Source: Megaleporinus macrocephalus (taxonomy: Eukaryota; Chordata; Actinopteri; Characiformes; Anostomidae). Taken from it: a stretch of 64,000 nucleotides of DNA. Every line of letters begins with the position of its first letter. The stretch's first letter is position 1. Location of the stretch: assembly GCA_021613375.1 (NCBI GenBank), contig CM038711.1:17857194-17921193 (forward strand), given 5' to 3'. Below are positions 1 through 12,200 of the stretch, one piece after another. The position numbers and the translations under genes are program-made. The notes under the pieces are model-generated. The model was not told the origin of the DNA and ran no database searches. It worked only from the letters and a program-made list of their open reading frames with translations.

Positions 1-2987
1 GAGTCAGAATTATGGAAAGAATTACAAGGAATTCCAATCAAGAAATCAATGGTGAACAGAGATGTAACTGGGTTCAATTTCGCATTTTGTTGATTTTCTG
101 AGTGAAAATAAGTGCACATCTACTGCAGAGAACACTCTTCATCAGACTTTAATGCACATGTACTGAGTAAAGGTGCACAGAATTCACCCCTTTTATTTGA
201 CCCTATGAAACAAGCTGTTTTGCCGTTTATGGTGCACTCATGATGAGCTCTAGTACGATTGACTGGTTTAGAAACATGTTGAAACAGACACAGGCAAGAA
301 AGATAAAAATGAACCTTGACAGCAAAGTAAATGAAAGTTGTTGTCACTATGAAAATTTCATGTTAAGATGTTGTTTAACATTATTTCGGTTGAAGTCTGA
401 TTTCAATTGTCAAAAGGTTAAAAGGTAGCTTATGGGATGGTGATAGTAGCTATGTAGAGCAGCTGATGTCTTCTCCTCTATCTGCTTCACAAAGCCCTGA
501 TATTGTTCTAATAATAAGAAACTGTCCTGAGTTAAATATGCAGAGCAAACTAACATTCTTAAACTAAAGTTGTTGTGAGCTAATTTTGCAAATTGGCTCA
601 GATTTTTATCAGTTCCACCTATGAGTGAGTTTAAATTGGATTAATGTGTTAATTTGGTCATTAAGAACAGAAATTTAATACATCATAATTTTAAAATAAT
701 ACAGTATTCATTGTTACTGTTATGTCGCCCAACCCGAAAGTGATTTTTCTTTTTAAAGGTTTGTTCTGTGATTTTTAGTTGTTTGTTTGTTTGTTTGTTT
801 TTTTTTGGTTGGTTGGGTCTTTGTTTTCGTTAACATGATATTTTTATTTAGGTAGACTCATCAACTTTTACGCCAAAATCACTGCCAAGGCGGTTCTCCA
901 GGGTGCTGTTTTTTATAATCTTTGCACTAAATGCTAGCTTTCAAGCTTCCAGCCTTTCAGTCACTTTGACTCATTTTTATTCATCCGTGCAACAGCCTCT
1001 CAATATGCAGATTGCCCATGTGGTGAATCTAGTGATAACTTGAATGCCTTGTTAGGTGCCTGTCTCTCGGCAGTAAAGTTAGTTTTAGCCCCCTCAACTT
1101 TGAACACAACCCTGCAGTAATGCTAGGTGCTTAGTTTGAACAGGTGGTTCCTCTACCTTTCAGGGTTTTGTCTTTTCTAAGGTTTCCCTGACAAAGCATT
1201 GAGAATGAATCTACACTGCTCAAATACTACAGATGTATAGATGACTATATTCTATTGGCCTGGGCCATTGAGGCATTCATTTCATGCAGTGAAAACATTA
1301 TTTACTACGTACTGAATGTCACGAAGACCTTGATGTAAGACTAAAGCGTCCGTTCTCCCACCTCGCATTCCAACACCCTGTCAATCTGGAATCTTCACTA
1401 TAGCTACAATACCAAACTGCAGGCTCTAAGCAACCTGGCTCCACACGTGAATGATTCTTGGTGTGTCAGTTCTTTCATTCTAAATCAGAGGTTTGTAGAG
1501 AAGTGTAGTGGTCTACTTCATTTTACACCCCTAAATCAATTCTTCAGCTAATTACGAAAGTCTTTTTAAGTCACTGCGGGACACTGGAGTTTAGATCTCT
1601 GTTTTTGGATAGGAAAATGAGAATTTACCATCACTGGAAATTATTATAGAATACAAAACTTGTTTTATTACAGCTAAATATTAAACAAAGACTTAAAAAT
1701 CTGTTGTACATTCAGTTGGTCCCTCGATTTAAATTCCAGATTTTAGCTTTTAGCTTAGCTTACTTTCTAGGCCAGCGCTAGCTCTACAACCAGCACCCTT
1801 AATTTTTTGTTATGTCTTTGTGTGCTGGTGGTGATGTACAAAATAAAGTCTACAATGTTTACTGTTTTCAGGGCAGCTCAAAGTGTAGCAAAACGAAAAG
1901 ATGATGATGGGTTAAATTCCAGGCATCTTCATCTGATTTCTTTATTGGATTTCTATCTTAAATACTTTAATAATAATAAACAAAATTGTTGGCAGTGAAA
2001 GTAAATCTTGTTATTGATTACATCACTCTATTGAAATAAGGAAAACATAGATAGCAAAGACTACAGTATTTGTGACAAGTAAATAATTTCAATTTATGGA
2101 AAGACTTTGCTTTAACATCATCTAAAAAGCTGTTTTCCTGTAAGATGTGTAAAACCGAGATCCCCTTTGATGACAGCATACCTGTCATGCATGAGGACCT
2201 GGAGGAACACATTCACAGTACAAAATGACAAAAGCTCAGTATGGTGAATAAATCGCAGTAGTGTCAAAAGTTAAAAACAGCAAGTTATTGTCAGCTTTTC
2301 ACTGAACTGTTTCGGTTTAGGAAAATAAATACCGCTGGCTACATGCCTAAATAATATGTGTTTGTTGCTTTAATGCACTAATGCACACGACCTGTTCGCC
2401 TACACAAATATACATGTTTTTGGCCTCCTGCTCAAATGAAAATAATGTTTTAGGTCATTAAAAACTGATTTTTTGGAAACTTTTTTTTTATGTGAATGGA
2501 TGCTTTTGAAAGTGTTGATATCGAGGGCCTGTTCGCTGCTGTTTGGCAAGTGGGCCACATGGTTTGTAGCCTTGCATGTCTGACACGGATGATGAATGGG
2601 CTGCTTCTGTGGGCTCAGTAATATAAGGTTTGATTACATTGTTACAAGCCACACAAATTAATTTGTTTATTTTTGCTTCATCTTTAGAGGAGAATTCATT
2701 TGAATCGCAACAAGAAGAAACAAACTACCACCATGTACTACTTGGACTGCCATGTAAGATTTGTTTCTATGTTGTTTCTTTTTTCTTGTTGTCACACTGA
2801 ATGGGTTTTTAAAGATAATGCAGAAGAAGACATCTTGCTTATATGATTTATTTGGAAGAATAGGTGTTTTATGTTTTAAAGAGCATTGTGCAAAATAGAG
2901 GTTTATTGAAGTTTTTAACATGGTGGATGAGGTGAAATATTTAGTTGTTGACAGACATTTTCTTTTACTGATTAATCAAAGATATAA
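1..2987. other. Non-coding, largely unique AT-rich sequence
   Basis: No reading frame here exceeds about 85 codons and none resembles a known protein. The only clear structure is a short (GTTT)n tract at 781-800 running into a T run. Nothing else was recognised on either strand. Confidence 0.6.
781..806. repeat. (GTTT)n microsatellite with T run
   Basis: Five GTTT units are followed by a short T tract and two GGTT units. It is a small, probably slippage-prone simple repeat. Confidence 0.8.
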
Positions 2988-3176
2988 TAAGCATCTGGAA
3001 AGTATTCACACCGCTTCACTTTTTCCACATTTTATGTTACAGCCTTATTCCAAAATGGAATAAGTATTTTTTTTCCCCTCAAAATTCAACACACAATACC
3101 CCACAATGACAAAGTGAAAAAGGTTTGTTTGAATTTTTTGCAAATTTATTAAAAATAAATTTCCAGATACACTGTA
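2988..3176. mobile_element. Miniature Tc1/mariner-like element
   Basis: The left part reads CATCTGGAAAGTATTCACAC, then phrases such as TTTTCCACATTTTATGTTAC and CAATACCCCACAATGACAAA. These are familiar from the ends of Tc1-like transposons in teleosts. The right end carries the inverted counterpart TTTCCAGATACACTGTA, so both ends are present (9 of 10 bases paired in CATCTGGAAA against TTTCCAGATA). The right end stops at TA, the Tc1 target dinucleotide. At about 190 bp there is no room for transposase, so this is an internally deleted, non-autonomous copy. The left tip has lost a few bases. Family assignment rests on remembered fish Tc1 sequence and is fairly secure; the exact subfamily is unknown. 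Confidence 0.65.
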
Positions 3177-5220
3177 TAGTGTAATCAGTATTAGTTGAAG
3201 CTGTAAATCATCATATTATTTACATGACCACTAAAATAATCTGATAACTGCTGACATTGAATATTGATCATATTATTAATAGCATGCATGTTAATGCATG
3301 TCATGCATTCATTCATTTTATTTCTGTAAATACTTACATTAAACACAGCATTAGTATTCTAGAATTTTATATCGATTCTTAAATGAAATTGAATGTGTAA
3401 TTGGTGATAAAATCAGAAATTCTAACAATTACATGTGGAGAATAGGAACATACACACTGGGGATGTCACGATATACATGTTAATATTGTCAATGAAGTAC
3501 AGTTCTTCAGTACCTTCTTTGAATGTTTTGTTCCATTTTAAATAAAATGCTACTGTTACATGTTCCTGCTGCTGTAAATGAACTGGAACTTTTTACAATT
3601 TTAATGAAATGCTGACAAACCTTTTAGCTGCTAAGCAGTCTTATCAGCTCCTCACGGGATATAAACAGCTGCAAGGTGCTAGATCCAAACGGGTGAACAA
3701 ATAACCTGCTCCATAACGATGTTAATACTTTACACATCTATTAAGTTTGCCAAATGACTAAGCCACATTAGAAAATCCCCTTATGCTCATAAACAAACTT
3801 GTCAAGCTCAGATAATTGAATACGGAGACTTAGTCTTGTAGTTTACATTTTTTTACTTTTATATAGATATAGTGCTTTTGTAGTAATACTGTGTTAAAAT
3901 CAACTTGCATCAGAAGTCATTTTATATACCAAGGTGTACATAATATTAGGGATCTTTAGAAGGAATGTTAGAGATGATTTTAGCTGAACATTTTTTTTCT
4001 CCCCTCCAGCTGGTTTGGAGGGGTTCATGTTTAAAATGGCCAGAGATGTGGTCATTACATAAAAATAAATGTTAGGTTTTTTTAGGTTGCGTTTTAACGC
4101 TACTAGGTCAATAAATAGGCACAAACATTCTTAGATCAAACCCTACTGCAAGGATAGGAGCAATTATCAATTTGAAATGTAGAAAAGATATTTTTCTTTT
4201 TGGCCTAACCAATAATTGGAACTGACATTCTGATTTTTTAAATTATTGGATTTGGAATATAAACATGCTTTCTTGCCAGTAAAAGCGACATAATATGCTG
4301 TGGTAGTCTGACACAGTGTCCCGCCTACAGCGCAACTACACTGGTAGAAATGTGGATGACTCATCCAGTATATCCAACAAACACTTCTTTATCCCACCCC
4401 ATGTTGATTAAATCCAATCAAATGTGCTTTTTGGTTTTGTAAATGTATTTTTATTTATTTTTTTGGTTCGCTCCCACCATGAGAGAGTAATTTCACTCAC
4501 TGTAGCCAGACAAATGTGACTCGTGCAGTCCGAGCCCTGCCTGAAACATGACATGTTGGGTGAGGTTTCTGTGCATAGAGCCTAACTGCTGCTGTGGAGG
4601 TTTGAACGTGTTCAGAATGTGTGTGTGCCTACACCAGAGCTTCAGTGAGCCAAAAATGCAGACAGGCCTCCTGAACATTTAATAAAGACATTACACATAT
4701 ATTCACACAAATATTACCTATATGTTTGAATATATTTAATGTAAGTTGTTTTCACTCCAGAAGCATCAAATTTACGGTAAATAAATATAGGCTCCAAGTG
4801 GTCTTTGATTAATTATAGTCAGTATTGCTATTAGCCCTCAAAAGACATTTATCAGTTGACCCTTAATACGTACACAAAAAAGAATGTCAGTGCTATCACC
4901 CTCCTCTACAAGCTGGATTGTTTGTGTAAGGTTAATGTAAGAAAAGCTTATTGACAGTGTATCAATCAAATAAGCTATAACCCAAGTTATGATGACATCA
5001 TGGCACTTCACTAAAATCTAAAGTACAACCATACTGTAATCGTACAGCCTTTTTGAATATATGCAGGCAAAAGCATTATTTTTGTTGTAGACTGTGTTCC
5101 AGATCTATAGTAACAAGGTTGCACATTTTTCCAGGTACCTCTACTTAAAATGCATTTAATGGTTCGGCTGATCAGGAATTTTGAAAAATTTGCTTTTTAA
5201 ATCAGTAATGAGCATCAAGT

Positions 5221-5235
5221 CCACAAGGTGGCACT
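5221..5235 (+). promoter_or_regulatory. CTCF-like motif, copy 1
   Basis: CCACAAGGTGGCACT matches the vertebrate CTCF core CCASYAGRKGGCRSY at 14 of 15 positions (the A at position 5 is off consensus). CTCF binds such cores to set chromatin loop anchors and insulators. It lies 31 bp before a second motif in the same orientation. Occupancy is inferred from sequence only. Confidence 0.5.
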
Positions 5236-5266
5236 ATTTGATCACTCTTTTGTTTTGTTAAACATG

Positions 5267-5281
5267 CCACCAGATGGCCCC
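5267..5281 (+). promoter_or_regulatory. CTCF-like motif, copy 2
   Basis: CCACCAGATGGCCCC matches the CTCF core at 14 of 15 positions (position 13 is C rather than a purine). It has the same orientation as copy 1, with start points 46 bp apart. Close tandem motifs are common at strong CTCF sites. Confidence 0.5.
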
Positions 5282-7427
5282 AAAGGTACATAAATAAGAA
5301 CAAAGAGCTGTAGATCATCAATCTAATCTGCTGTAACAATGTAAACAAGTCTTGCATTAATAACACATCAGACCGCACACAAACAACAGTAACACAGAAC
5401 AAATAAACCTTCAAACTGCAGACCTCAGATTCAGCTCTAAACTGTTCTTCATACTTTTATTTGTAGTGATTCTTTGAAGTCCAAATAGAAACTTTTTTAA
5501 ATAGCATCATGTTTGTGATATTTACTGCTCCTCAATACCTTCAGTAAGCCCAGAATCCAGTGAAAGTCAGTGCTTTTCATGTTTGCCTCAGTTGTTGGCT
5601 CCTGGAGCAATGATCATTGAAAACCTGAAGTCATACTGATTACGTAACACAGACACTCCCAACTCACACAATCACATGCGTTTAAACTTACCAAACAGCT
5701 TACTAGCAAGGATTTGGACTTTTCTTTGGAGAGCAAGAGCACATAAGTTGTAGTCATCAGGCTTGAAATGAATGCCTTTAGTATGTGGAAGAGAAAATAA
5801 AAGATTCCAGATGTGACTGAACTTCAGCTGTCCAGACCCTCAATATGGTTGTGTGGCAATCCAGTGTTTTTCTCTGTTCTGTTGTTGTTGTTCTTGTGTC
5901 ACCCATTCCAAGAACTGTATATGCCTGTTAAGTGCATTCATTCAACAGAAGCATTGATTGAAAGCATTAAGTCATTGTATGAAATTAAATCCAGTGCAGT
6001 TTGATAGGGGGGACAGATAGTAGTGACTATTGATAGTAGTAACTGACCATGCCAAAGCAAAAACATAGCTTTTCCGTAAGGGCAGCACTATGACGATGAC
6101 CCTATCTGAATAAGCTATGCTTTTTCACAACTGTTTCTTCTGTTTTGCTTTTTTATATTTACTTAGTCCTATTAGACCCAGTACACTAAAGTATTTTAAA
6201 CCTGTTAGAAAAAGAAAGGCTGGCATGCCAGTGGTTCGTATGGTACAGTCCAAGAACACCAGGCCAACTTTTGCTGTCTCAGAATGTTTGCCAGAAAGCC
6301 AGGCATTTCATCAAACCCACACAGCTGAAAAGTCTTACAATTTCCAAGCTCAGCCTCATTCACTACATAAGAGTCATGAAAGTTCTTGGCTTTGGTCTGT
6401 ATGCGATTCTTAGAGTAGCCTGGATTTGACAGAAAGTTCAGATCACTGTGTGTGCCAGTCGTAGTTTACCTGCATCTGTCATTCATTGTGTAGAAGACTA
6501 ATTACATAATAAAGCAAGGCTAGGAAAGCTAGTTTAGCTGGACCAGAAATGCAACATGTGAGCCTATGAGGAACTGAAGCTGTTGATATGACTTTTTGTT
6601 AAATGTGACTGCACCATTTTTTCATGCATGTTCCAGAAGAGACTTCAGGTCAGATAAAGAGCAACATCTCTCAAACAGCTCCAGCTTTAGTTATGTGTTT
6701 ATTGTAGTGTTGACAACAGAGCTTTCCAACATCTTTTCCAGAATGGTTTTGTTCTTTTAATTAGCTCTATTAAAGGTATAAGGTATATGTCTTAAAGTTG
6801 AGTTAAAAATGTCTTCATGCTGCTTTTTTGGGATGCATTTTATTTGTTATTTCAACCACAATAGTGTTTTGTGTTTACTTGTTCAACCTGTAGTGCTGAA
6901 ATATAAGTGATGACTCAGTTTAGCAGTTGGTACATGAATGGTTCTCTGTCTGTGAACGGTGTCTATTTCCTACTTGTAGCTACACTCTGTATGTGTATTT
7001 GGAGACCTCTCTGGTAGAATTGTGTAATTGGAAGCATCATGTGGCATTGGTTGTGTCTCAGACTCTTTCACTAAGCAGAGAAATCTGGTGATTCTGCACA
7101 TTGAAAGATAATAAAGATATTGGTGAACAATGTTTTGAGAATGCAAGTGAATTATGTACTGTTGTCATCACCTCTTGGCAGCTCCATTTTTTCTCCTTAC
7201 GAATGCTACTTTTTAAACTTTTAACAAGAAACAGGAGATACATACATACATACTGATCAAACCGCAGGACTGTTCTGACTGTTATCAGCCACCTAATATA
7301 TAAGTCTGTAAAATCCTATGCTGTCTATTTGGTTTTATTGACTTTAGTAAATCTTTTCACTTGGCGGTAACTGATCTGGAAACATGAACTCCCACATGTT
7401 ATTTACCTAAAAATCACAAGGTTACAG

Positions 7428-7490
7428 GCAAGGGCGTAGGAGCGGGTTTGACATTAGGGGGGACACATTTGCTAGGTAAGGTAGTAAATC
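7428..7490. repeat. Fragment of a dispersed fish repeat
   Basis: The phrase GGGCGTAGGAGCGGGTTTGA followed by a run of G and GGACACATTTG resembles a repeat end that I recall from other teleost loci. No matching opposite end was found, so type and limits are uncertain. Confidence 0.3.
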
Positions 7491-8312
7491 ACTGTATGTA
7501 TAGTGACGTAGAACAACATTTGTGGAATTACAGTAAATTGTAAATAAACAAACTACAACATTATCTGTACATCTGTTTATTATTAAATAAATCCAGTTAA
7601 GGTCACTTTACAAACTAAACAAGATACTCCACATTAGAGGGTACTGCTGTCAGAAAACTTTAAAATTATGCATGCAATGTTTGGATGATATACATATATA
7701 ACTAAAAAAGTATTTTTTTCTTTGGTGGCATAATGCTGAAATAACAAAAGATGTATGTTAAGGTTTCCTGACTAGACAAGACTAACATTAATGTTAGACA
7801 ATAAGGCTGTGTACCAAACAACACACTCTGGAACATTACATACTGCACTACTGAAAACACTTCTAACGCTGGTGTCCTTTCATTTATCAATTCATTTATT
7901 TATTTTATTTATTATATTTTGTGCTTTTAGTGTAGTAGCAGTCAGCAGTTTGAGACGCGACCAGAGAGTAATGTAACTTTACGTTTCAGCTGTGTATTCT
8001 ATTGTCAGTCACTGACCTTATATTTTCTTATATTGATCTTTACATGTCTAGCACTCTCATGTAAAACTGTTTGCTATGCAGACTTATATTCTTTGGATCA
8101 GTAGAGGACTCTAGTGTGCACCTCCAGAAATGAGTCATTTCTCAAGCCAGCAGTGTTGCTAGAAATATACATTATAAATACATACACACACAAGAGATGA
8201 TGAACCCTTGACAGTTGAGGAAGTCAAAGGTTCACATGCTGTGGCATACACAAAATAAAATACATTTTATCAATGAAAGCCAACACACAGCAATTACTTT
8301 ATAAATTATAAA

Positions 8313-8315
<3 letters not shown>

Positions 8316-8402
<87 letters not shown>
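8316..8402. repeat. (AT)n microsatellite, about 43 units
   Basis: An uninterrupted AT dinucleotide array of 87 bp. Such arrays are self-complementary and can extrude hairpins or cruciforms, and their assembled length is often unreliable. Confidence 0.95.
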
Positions 8403-8405
<3 letters not shown>

Positions 8406-8734
8406 GACAACTGGTATTTTTAAAGGATAGAAATGAATACAAACAACAAAAAAGAAGCTATATATAAGTTGTTTGTCTCAGGCCATCTTTATCGATGTAA
8501 TGGAGTTTGACTCTTGGAAATCTTGCGGCATGCAGATGTTTAAACATCAACCTCGCCCAGTTGCTTTCTACACACTGAGTCATCTTGCTTACTCTATAAG
8601 CCTGTCTAAAGGGAACGGGCTGTCCACACTCCAGCATAGACCTCAGCAAACGGTCACTGTGTTTGCTAGAAGCCGCAGACAATACAACATATTTTTTTGA
8701 CATTTGAAATGTGAGGGAAGTTATAAAATTTGAT

Positions 8735-8813
<79 letters not shown>
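8735..8813. repeat. (GATA)n microsatellite, about 20 units
   Basis: A near-perfect ATAG tetranucleotide array of 79 bp. It is followed by a 13-bp near-duplicate unit containing AAGGTATAT at 8811-8836. The array creates spurious reading frames rich in Ile, Tyr, Leu and Ser on the minus strand; these are not genes. Confidence 0.95.
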
Positions 8814-8814
<1 letters not shown>

Positions 8815-8836
8815 GGTATATAATAAGGTATATAAA

Positions 8837-10422
8837 GAAGAATAAAGAATTCCAATAGTAAAAAAGAATATATACAAGAACATATGAATACAAACTCTAC
8901 ACCCTGACTGTAGGTAAAAAGGTAGTGCAGTAATAAATTAGGTAATGTATATTTAAGCTTCATTGATGCATTGCAAGGACCTGCAGTAAAGACAGATAGT
9001 CATCCTTATTCAGTGGTGTGAGAACATAAGGCTGTGTGTCATTTTGGACAGTTCTGGTGGTTAGGTCTGCTTGTTTTGATTGTTGCAGTAATTTCCTACA
9101 ATTTGTTGTTTGTTTATGTGCCTGTGTTAAACAAACGAAAAATACAATTCCTGGTTAGTTGTGAGTATATTTAAAACCACAGCCTTAAAGTACTACTGCT
9201 CATCTTAACTGTTTATTTCACACTCGTGACATGAGACAGGTGGGTTTTAAAGATTTAAATATAGTTTGATCAGAGTGAACTCTGTGACCTTTGGAATAAA
9301 ACTCAATGTATTGTCTTATAGACTCCACTTCTTTGACTATTCAATATCTGGTAGTAAAATGCTAGCATAGATAACATCAGACAAGCAGCATAAGCAGATA
9401 ATATTGTCTCGTCCATAACCCTACACTCCGGGGAGGAATTGACTTAAAGCATGAAAACCAAAATAAAAGACCTGAGATCCTTAGTCTGGCTTAACAATGT
9501 TAAACTTTCATGCAACTTTAGAATAATATGTAGATAAATATATCAATTCCTTTATTTTCGGCTCATCTCACAAGTCTTCTAAGGGGTTCATGGAAAAGAG
9601 ATGACAAAACCTAGGGTTAGGGTTGGTTCTGTGGTCAGTAAACCTTTTTTTTGTGTTGGATCTGCATTTCTTTAGCTGTGTTCCTAATTGCTCAGGTAAT
9701 TGTGTCTTCCAAATATTTTTTTGTTTTTCTTTGTAGAAAACTGCATGAGTGCATAGTCCAACAGTTTAGGAACAATGAGACTTACTCACTGTCTTCTTGA
9801 GGTTCTTTTCTTAAGTTTGTTGTTTTTGTGAAAGAAAGAAGGCGTAGAAAAAAGTCTATGTCAGATTCATGGTATGTTCTTAAACCACAGAATTGTTTGC
9901 ACCTTCATGTTTTTCAGTGTGCAGAGATTTGGTCCTTACCTTAAAACAAATCCCAATTTAAAAAAAAAAACCTTGGTGAACGGCAGACGCTTTGTAAAAA
10001 TGGCTTAATAGGGTTTAAAGGAGAAATTTCTTCTTAAGAAAGGTGGGTGAACTGCAGAAATTAGGGATTTTACCATCTACAGTCAAAACAATATTCATAG
10101 TTTCAAAGTTTCATAAAATCTGGATTTGTGCATAAAGGGTGAGATTAAAAACATTATGCCCCTTTAATATTAAATAACCATGACCCTCAACAGAAGCAGA
10201 CATGCTTCTGTAACTAATAAAACCACATAGACTAGATGAATACTGCATCTAGCAGTATTAGTTAAGACTTTACTAAGCAAATGCAAAGCCATAAATCAGC
10301 ATCCAGAAAAGCAGCTGACTTCTCTGGGCTAAAGCTTATCTGAAATGGACTGATGTGTAGAGGCAACATGTGCTGTAGTTCTTTTACCAAATCCTTGATA
10401 TCAATGGAGATAGCCCCTTTTC
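8837..10422. other. Non-coding sequence, no gene seen
   Basis: AT-rich and without recognisable exons or repeats. Short A runs occur near 9960. No splice-site and frame combination stood out. Confidence 0.5.
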
Positions 10423-10901
10423 TAGGGCTGGTCGATAAAACGATAACGATAATTATCGGGAAATAACATTTCTTCGATAGAACTATAAGATGTAGTCGAT
10501 AGAAAGTCAATAGAATTAAGTTCCGTCCATGTTTTAAGAGACAACACGAACAGCCAATAAGAATGAAAATAGCACCGCTCCAAACCAATCAAGTGGCTGA
10601 ACTAGAGTTCCAGCCATTTCATGTTTGGTTGAAGCACACATCACAGAGTGTAGAAGTAGCGGCAGCTTAACCCACGTGCTAGTAATCTGGTTACTGTAGG
10701 TGTCACAGTCGAGCAGTGAAATCAAAAAAAAGAGAAAAGTCAACAGAAAACGTTAACTACTACTGAAAGAAACAACTGTGATCATCTCCACTGTGCAAAG
10801 CAAAAAGGAAGTAGTGATTTGATTTATATCATGATATATATCAATATCAACTGATATGAAAAAAATATCGTGATAACATATCGCCCAGCCCTACCCTTTT
10901 C
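10415..10901. mobile_element. hAT-type miniature element with 8-bp target duplication
   Basis: The element itself spans 10423-10893 (471 bp). It begins TAGGGCTGGTCGATA and ends TATCGCCCAGCCCTA; the reverse complement of the end matches the start at 14 of 15 bases. The 8-bp direct repeat CCCTTTTC flanks both sides exactly (10415-10422 and 10894-10901). Terminal repeats of this form plus an 8-bp target duplication are the hallmark of hAT transposons. Inside are many GATA/TATC-type words (GATAACGATAATTATCG near the left end, ATATCGTGATAACATATCG near the right end), which extend the inverted repeats. There is no transposase, so it must have been moved by a related autonomous copy. The exact duplication suggests a fairly recent insertion. 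Confidence 0.85.
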
Positions 10902-12000
10902 CTTGTTGGCGTGGGAAACACAAGTCCAAGTCCAAAAGCCAGCCTATTCATTTTGGAGCAACATGTGTCTAGATGGCATCCTTTTTAAGGACGTCCCTGC
11001 TTTTTTCAGTGTGATCATACCAAGTCACATCCTTCATAATAAGAAAGTGCATGTTCTGGGCTGGCCTGCATGCTGTGCCCTGATCTGTCTCTTAAAACAA
11101 ACAAGAATAGGAAAAAAAAATCCACTTTCGCAGATACAGCAGCTGGTAGCTCCAACTTATTTGTTACATGTTGCAGGCATCAGTTTTAGAATAAGTGTAT
11201 ATATACACACTTTCTCAACTTCTAAGCTTCCTATCCTCCTGGTTCAGCACCACGGCACCGTGCCACCCACCATACAAAGACCAGTAAGATTAATTAGTTG
11301 GAACATTGCGTATCTTCTGTTTGTGATGTTTTCAGTTGAATACAGGTCTGTCTATTGAATTTTCCCACTGTATTAACTTTTTGGGTTCACACATATTGCT
11401 GCTCCTGTTATGAGACCAACCACAGTTGTTTTTACATAATGCTGATCAATAAGCTACATTCTCTGGGAATTGGATTGGATTTGTTTGCTATTTTTTTTCT
11501 TCTCCGATATCTGACAACAACATTTTATCTTTGTGTTAAGTCAATACTGATACTGGATATAGGATTGATACTATCTCTAGTGTGAAGCATGTAAAGGTCT
11601 GCTGGTGAAGTCAGCTGTAGCAGTGTAATCCTGCTTAATGCAGGTATTCTGTCACAACCCACAGCTCCTGCGTATTTCTACAAAGATGTGTGTTGACCAG
11701 CATCTGCTAATTCCCTGACAAGTCGTAGGAAAAAGCAGACGCAACATTTCGTCCTTTGATCAGTCAATCTGCTCCAAGCAGCTTTTTCTCTCTCATAAAG
11801 TGGAGTTTGCTGAAATGTAGTTAGCTGTAAATTTATCTCTGCCCTACGAGAGCTTGACTGATCGTGGGTGTCCTTTGAGATTTGTGTGTGGTTGATTAGT
11901 TCAAAAGTAGCATCTTGCAGCTTTGGTGGGTAAATCAAGGCTTAGCTCATTAAGGCTTGGCATCTTTGACATCCCCCTGCAGCTGTGAGCTTGTCAGGTT
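10902..12000. other. Non-coding sequence with one REST-like site
   Basis: Contains one open frame of 162 codons (10870-11358) that starts inside the hAT element and resembles no known protein, so it is not annotated as a gene. The REST-like motif at 11243 is listed separately. Confidence 0.4.
11243..11264 (+). promoter_or_regulatory. REST/NRSF (RE1)-like element
   Basis: TTCAGCACCACGG matches the first 13 bases of the 21-bp RE1 consensus exactly. The next bases, after a one-base insertion, read ACCGTGCC against ACAGCGCC (6 of 8). REST represses neuronal genes outside neurons and tolerates altered spacing between its two half-sites. A 13-base exact match is unlikely by chance in 64 kb, but the right half is imperfect. 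Confidence 0.45.
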
Positions 12001-12004
12001 CTTC

Positions 12005-12200
12005 ACGTTAAAGGTCAGTCTCCGGCGGGCCAGCTGGCCTGTGTGCCGGCCTCTGCGCTGTGAAAAGCCTCTTTGTGGCCAAGCTACGGAAACACAGGAG
12101 CCTCAAAGACCACAGCGCTACCTGCAACTCTGTGCAAGAACGAGCGGGGGGTTGTCATCACGCCCGGGTGGTTGTGTTCTTCTACTTAGTGAACAGTTCC
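12005..12200. other. GC-richer block, possible exon or conserved element
   Basis: Base composition is clearly richer in G, C and CpG than the flanks (for example CCGGCGGGCCAGCTGGCC near 12021, and CGCCCGGG near 12161). Two plus-strand frames are open across it (119 and 117 codons). Neither translation is recognisable and no clean acceptor/donor pair was found. It may be a conserved non-coding element, an old exon or a chance block. Confidence 0.25.

Larger units (their letters stand above)
3177..7427. other. Non-coding sequence, no gene seen
   Basis: Only short random-looking frames occur. The sequence GGGGATGTCACGATATAC near 3461 resembles a degraded hAT terminus, but no partner end was found. 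A pair of CTCF-like motifs at 5221-5281 is listed separately. The rest looks unique. Confidence 0.5.

Noticed and set aside
8458..8963. Minus-strand frames with long Ile/Tyr/Leu/Ser repeats
   Set aside because: They are translations of the GATA microsatellite in different frames.
10870..11358. 162-codon plus-strand frame
   Set aside because: It starts inside the hAT element, shows no family features and no codon structure.
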